A stretch of DNA of 64,000 nucleotides, from assembly GCF_006716345.1 (NCBI RefSeq), contig NZ_VFOX01000001.1, forward strand, positions 1,178,001-1,242,000, given 5' to 3'. Of the stretch, positions 62,295 through 64,000 are shown piece by piece (the stretch's first letter is position 1; the number at the start of each line of letters is the position of its first letter). Below the pieces are notes generated by a model, which saw only the letters and a program-made list of their open reading frames with translations, ran no database searches and was not told the DNA's origin. The stretch is from Microbacterium saperdae (lineage in GTDB: Bacteria > Actinomycetota > Actinomycetes > Actinomycetales > Microbacteriaceae). The translations under genes and the position numbers were made by a program.

Positions 62295-63329
62295 TCAGCG
62301 CCGCGCGAGCTGTGCGCGGGCCTCGTCGATGGTGGCGAGGATCGAGATGGTCTCCTCGTGTGTGTGGACCGGGGACTCGACGCGTCCTTCGCCGACGAAG
62401 CGAGCCAGCGCATTGGCCTCCCAGGCCAGTCCGTCGAACCACTGGAGTCCGGTCGGATCGGCCCAGGTGATCGGGGTGGAGAGGTAGTCGGCTCCGACGA
62501 TGCTGAAGGTGGTCGGGTTGTAGAACGGGCCGTCCAGTACGATGCTGGCCTCGGACCCTGCGATCACACCCGTCATCGGCGTGCGGGCGACGATCGACGA
62601 GTGCAGGGTGGACTGCGCGCCGCCCTCGTGCGTGAGGACGAGGGTGGAGAACGCGTCGACCCGGGTGTCGGTCATCCTTCCGGACGCCAGGACCTCGGTG
62701 GGGGCGCCGAGAACCATCGACGAGAACTGCACGGGGTAGATGCCGAGATCGAGCAGTGCGCCACCACCGAGCTCGGGGCGGAACAACCGGTGTTCCGGTC
62801 CGGCCGCGATGGACTGGCCGTGGTCGGCGAGAACCGCCGAGATATCGCCGAGGACGCGGTCCGCCAGTAGCTGCTGAATCACCGAGGTCTGGGGAAGGTA
62901 GCGCGTCCACATCCCCTCCATGACGAGCGTTCCCGCCGACCGGGCAGCATCCGTCAGCTGGCGGGCCTCCGCCGCGCTCACGACGATCGGCTTCTCGATC
63001 AGCACGTGCTTGCCTGCCGCGATCGCGGCGAGTCCGACCCGAAGGTGATCGCTCGGCGGGGTGGCGACGTAGATGACGTCGACCTCCGGGTCGTTCACGA
63101 GGGCGTCCAGGGATGTGTGGACGCGATCGATGCCGTGAGCGGCCGCGAACTCGCCTCCTCGCTCGGACGAACGGGAAGAGACCGCGACCAGACGCTGAGA
63201 AGTGTGCGCCCGGAGAGCCTTCGCGAACTCTCCCGCGATCCATCCGGGCCCCACGATGCCCCATCTGAGCGAGGGCTCACCGGCGTCTGCGCGGTACAGC
63301 GTGGGTGTGGGGAAATGTTCTGGGAGCAT
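62295..63329 (-). CDS. Gfo/Idh/MocA-family oxidoreductase
   Basis: A 344-residue protein: RWGIVGPGWIAGEFAKAL (Rossmann motif), VIYVATPPSDHLRVGL, VLIEKPIVVSAAEA (EKP motif), and GGGALLDLGIYPVQF, the variant with DLGIYP typical of the dimeric dihydrodiol/xylose-dehydrogenase branch. First gene of the long minus-strand operon; the LacI-type palindrome lies upstream. ATG 63329 preferred. Confidence 0.88.
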   Translation of the reverse strand: MLPEHFPTPTLYRADAGEPSLRWGIVGPGWIAGEFAKALRAHTSQRLVAVSSRSSERGGEFAAAHGIDRVHTSLDALVNDPEVDVIYVATPPSDHLRVGLAAIAAGKHVLIEKPIVVSAAEARQLTDAARSAGTLVMEGMWTRYLPQTSVIQQLLADRVLGDISAVLADHGQSIAAGPEHRLFRPELGGGALLDLGIYPVQFSSMVLGAPTEVLASGRMTDTRVDAFSTLVLTHEGGAQSTLHSSIVARTPMTGVIAGSEASIVLDGPFYNPTTFSIVGADYLSTPITWADPTGLQWFDGLAWEANALARFVGEGRVESPVHTHEETISILATIDEARAQLARR

Positions 63330-63365
63330 GCGCTTTCCGTTTCGACATCGTTGTGGACTTTCCAC

Positions 63366-63414
63366 TTAGCACGAGATAAAGTAGCGGACATCACTCAGAT
63401 TAGCACGTGCTAAT
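63366..63414. promoter_or_regulatory. LacI-type operators in a divergent promoter
   Basis: ATTAGCACGTGCTAAT (63399-63414) is a perfect 16-bp palindrome with the central CG step of LacI/GalR operators. TTAGCACGAGATAA (63366-63379) shares its left half. The pair lies between the Gfo/Idh operon and the divergent MFS gene, so one regulator probably controls both. No LacI gene is in the window. Confidence 0.75.
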
Positions 63415-63466
63415 CCGTCGTCAACAAAGGTGTTCGGAGCGATACACAGACTCAAGGAGGCGTCGC

Positions 63467-64000
63467 ATGACTACGGAATTGCCCGCACATCCGTACACGA
63501 CGGAAACCCCGGTGAAGCGGGGCAGCGGCCTGTATTTCACGGCGTTGGGGCTTGCCCAGTTCGGAATCTTCATCGCGATCCTCGCGCCGGTGATGATCAG
63601 CATGCAGCTGAAGGCGCAGGAGATAAATCCGGGCGACGCGGCTTCCGTCGTCGGAACCGTGCTTCCCTTCGGTGCGCTCGGCGCGCTGATCGGAAACCCG
63701 GTGTTCGGTGCACTGAGCGATGCCACCCGTACACGATGGGGTCGCCGCAAGCCGTGGTTGCTCGCGGGAATCCTCGGCCTGCTGGCCGGACTCGCGTGGC
63801 TCGTGGTCAGTAACAGTGTTCTCGAGCTGACCCTCGCCTGGCTGGTGTGCCAGCTCGCATCCAACGCGGCATCCGCAGCACTCATCGCGAGCTTCGCCGA
63901 CAACGTCCCCGAGAATCAGCGCGGTCGCGGATCGAGCATCTTCGCCCTCGCGCAGAACGTGTCGATCCTCGCCGGCATCTACGGCGCCGTTCTCCTCGCC
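63467..64000 (+). CDS. MFS transporter, N-terminal part (runs off window)
   Basis: 178 codons to the window edge. AAGGAGG precedes the ATG. Four or five hydrophobic segments are visible, with GALSDATRTRWGRRKPWLLAG as the MFS loop 2-3 motif in the form seen in sugar:cation symporters. Divergent from the catabolic operon and sharing its LacI-type operator, it probably imports a sugar substrate or glycoside. Confidence 0.85.
   Translation, partial: MTTELPAHPYTTETPVKRGSGLYFTALGLAQFGIFIAILAPVMISMQLKAQEINPGDAASVVGTVLPFGALGALIGNPVFGALSDATRTRWGRRKPWLLAGILGLLAGLAWLVVSNSVLELTLAWLVCQLASNAASAALIASFADNVPENQRGRGSSIFALAQNVSILAGIYGAVLLA

Noticed and set aside
1..64000. CRISPR array, rRNA or tRNA genes
   Set aside because: No regularly spaced repeats or RNA gene sequences were recognised on either strand.

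Overview
The window is a high-GC actinobacterial chromosome segment. Dense ATGA/GTGA start-stop overlaps, GTG and TTG starts, DtxR-type iron control, MobF relaxase and the protein styles point to Micrococcales, most likely a Microbacteriaceae such as Microbacterium; this is inference from sequence style, not a search. No rRNA, tRNA or CRISPR array was seen.

Left part (1-25.9 kb), mosaic accessory DNA. A recombinase module (partial tyrosine recombinase, HTH protein, zinc-ribbon recombinase-like protein) is followed by a metal-sensing ArsR/MFS efflux pair, a broken MFS gene and a TetR gene. From 5.9 to 14.4 kb lies a siderophore-iron locus on the minus strand: two lipoprotein binding proteins, two FecCD permeases, a FecE-type ATPase and a pair of IrtAB/YbtPQ-like ABC half-transporters, most joined by start-stop overlaps. 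A DtxR-like box and a different Fur/Zur-like palindrome precede the two binding proteins. Then come a MobF relaxase, a small membrane protein, a phage-type integrase, a DNA methyltransferase with a probable restriction endonuclease, and an unrecognised pair of a soluble protein and a four-helix membrane protein in lower-GC DNA. That pair is my best candidate for an undescribed defence system.

Middle part (25.9-45.5 kb). An arsenic cluster (ArsN1-like acetyltransferase, ArsR, flavin monooxygenase, thioredoxin-type ArsC) without any efflux pump is followed by a quinone oxidoreductase/MarR pair, two TetR-DHA2 efflux cassettes with clear palindromic operators (the second also carrying an AI-2E-family and a DUF998-like membrane protein), and an insertion-sequence graveyard. 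The graveyard holds an IS110-type transposase with an in-frame stop between 45/46-bp inverted repeats, a broken second copy of the relaxase-associated membrane protein, an IS30 element with perfect 25-bp ends and a frameshifted transposase, and an IS3 element cut by it. The IS3 element has in turn truncated a sugar ABC operon whose remaining permease, ROK repressor and TetR genes are all broken.

Right part (45.5-64 kb), a carbohydrate catabolism island. It contains four TIM-barrel sugar isomerases/epimerases, three Gfo/Idh/MocA oxidoreductases, a DUF1080 (3-keto-glycoside hydrolase-like) protein, a polyphosphate-glucokinase-like ROK kinase, a TolB-like propeller, a UPF0303-type protein, a Dpp-type ABC importer with a fused permease-ATPase, a TetR regulator and, at the right edge, a divergent MFS transporter with a perfect 16-bp LacI-type operator. 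Oxidation to a 3-keto glycoside, cleavage, isomerisation and phosphorylation is the likely pathway logic; the substrate cannot be read from sequence.
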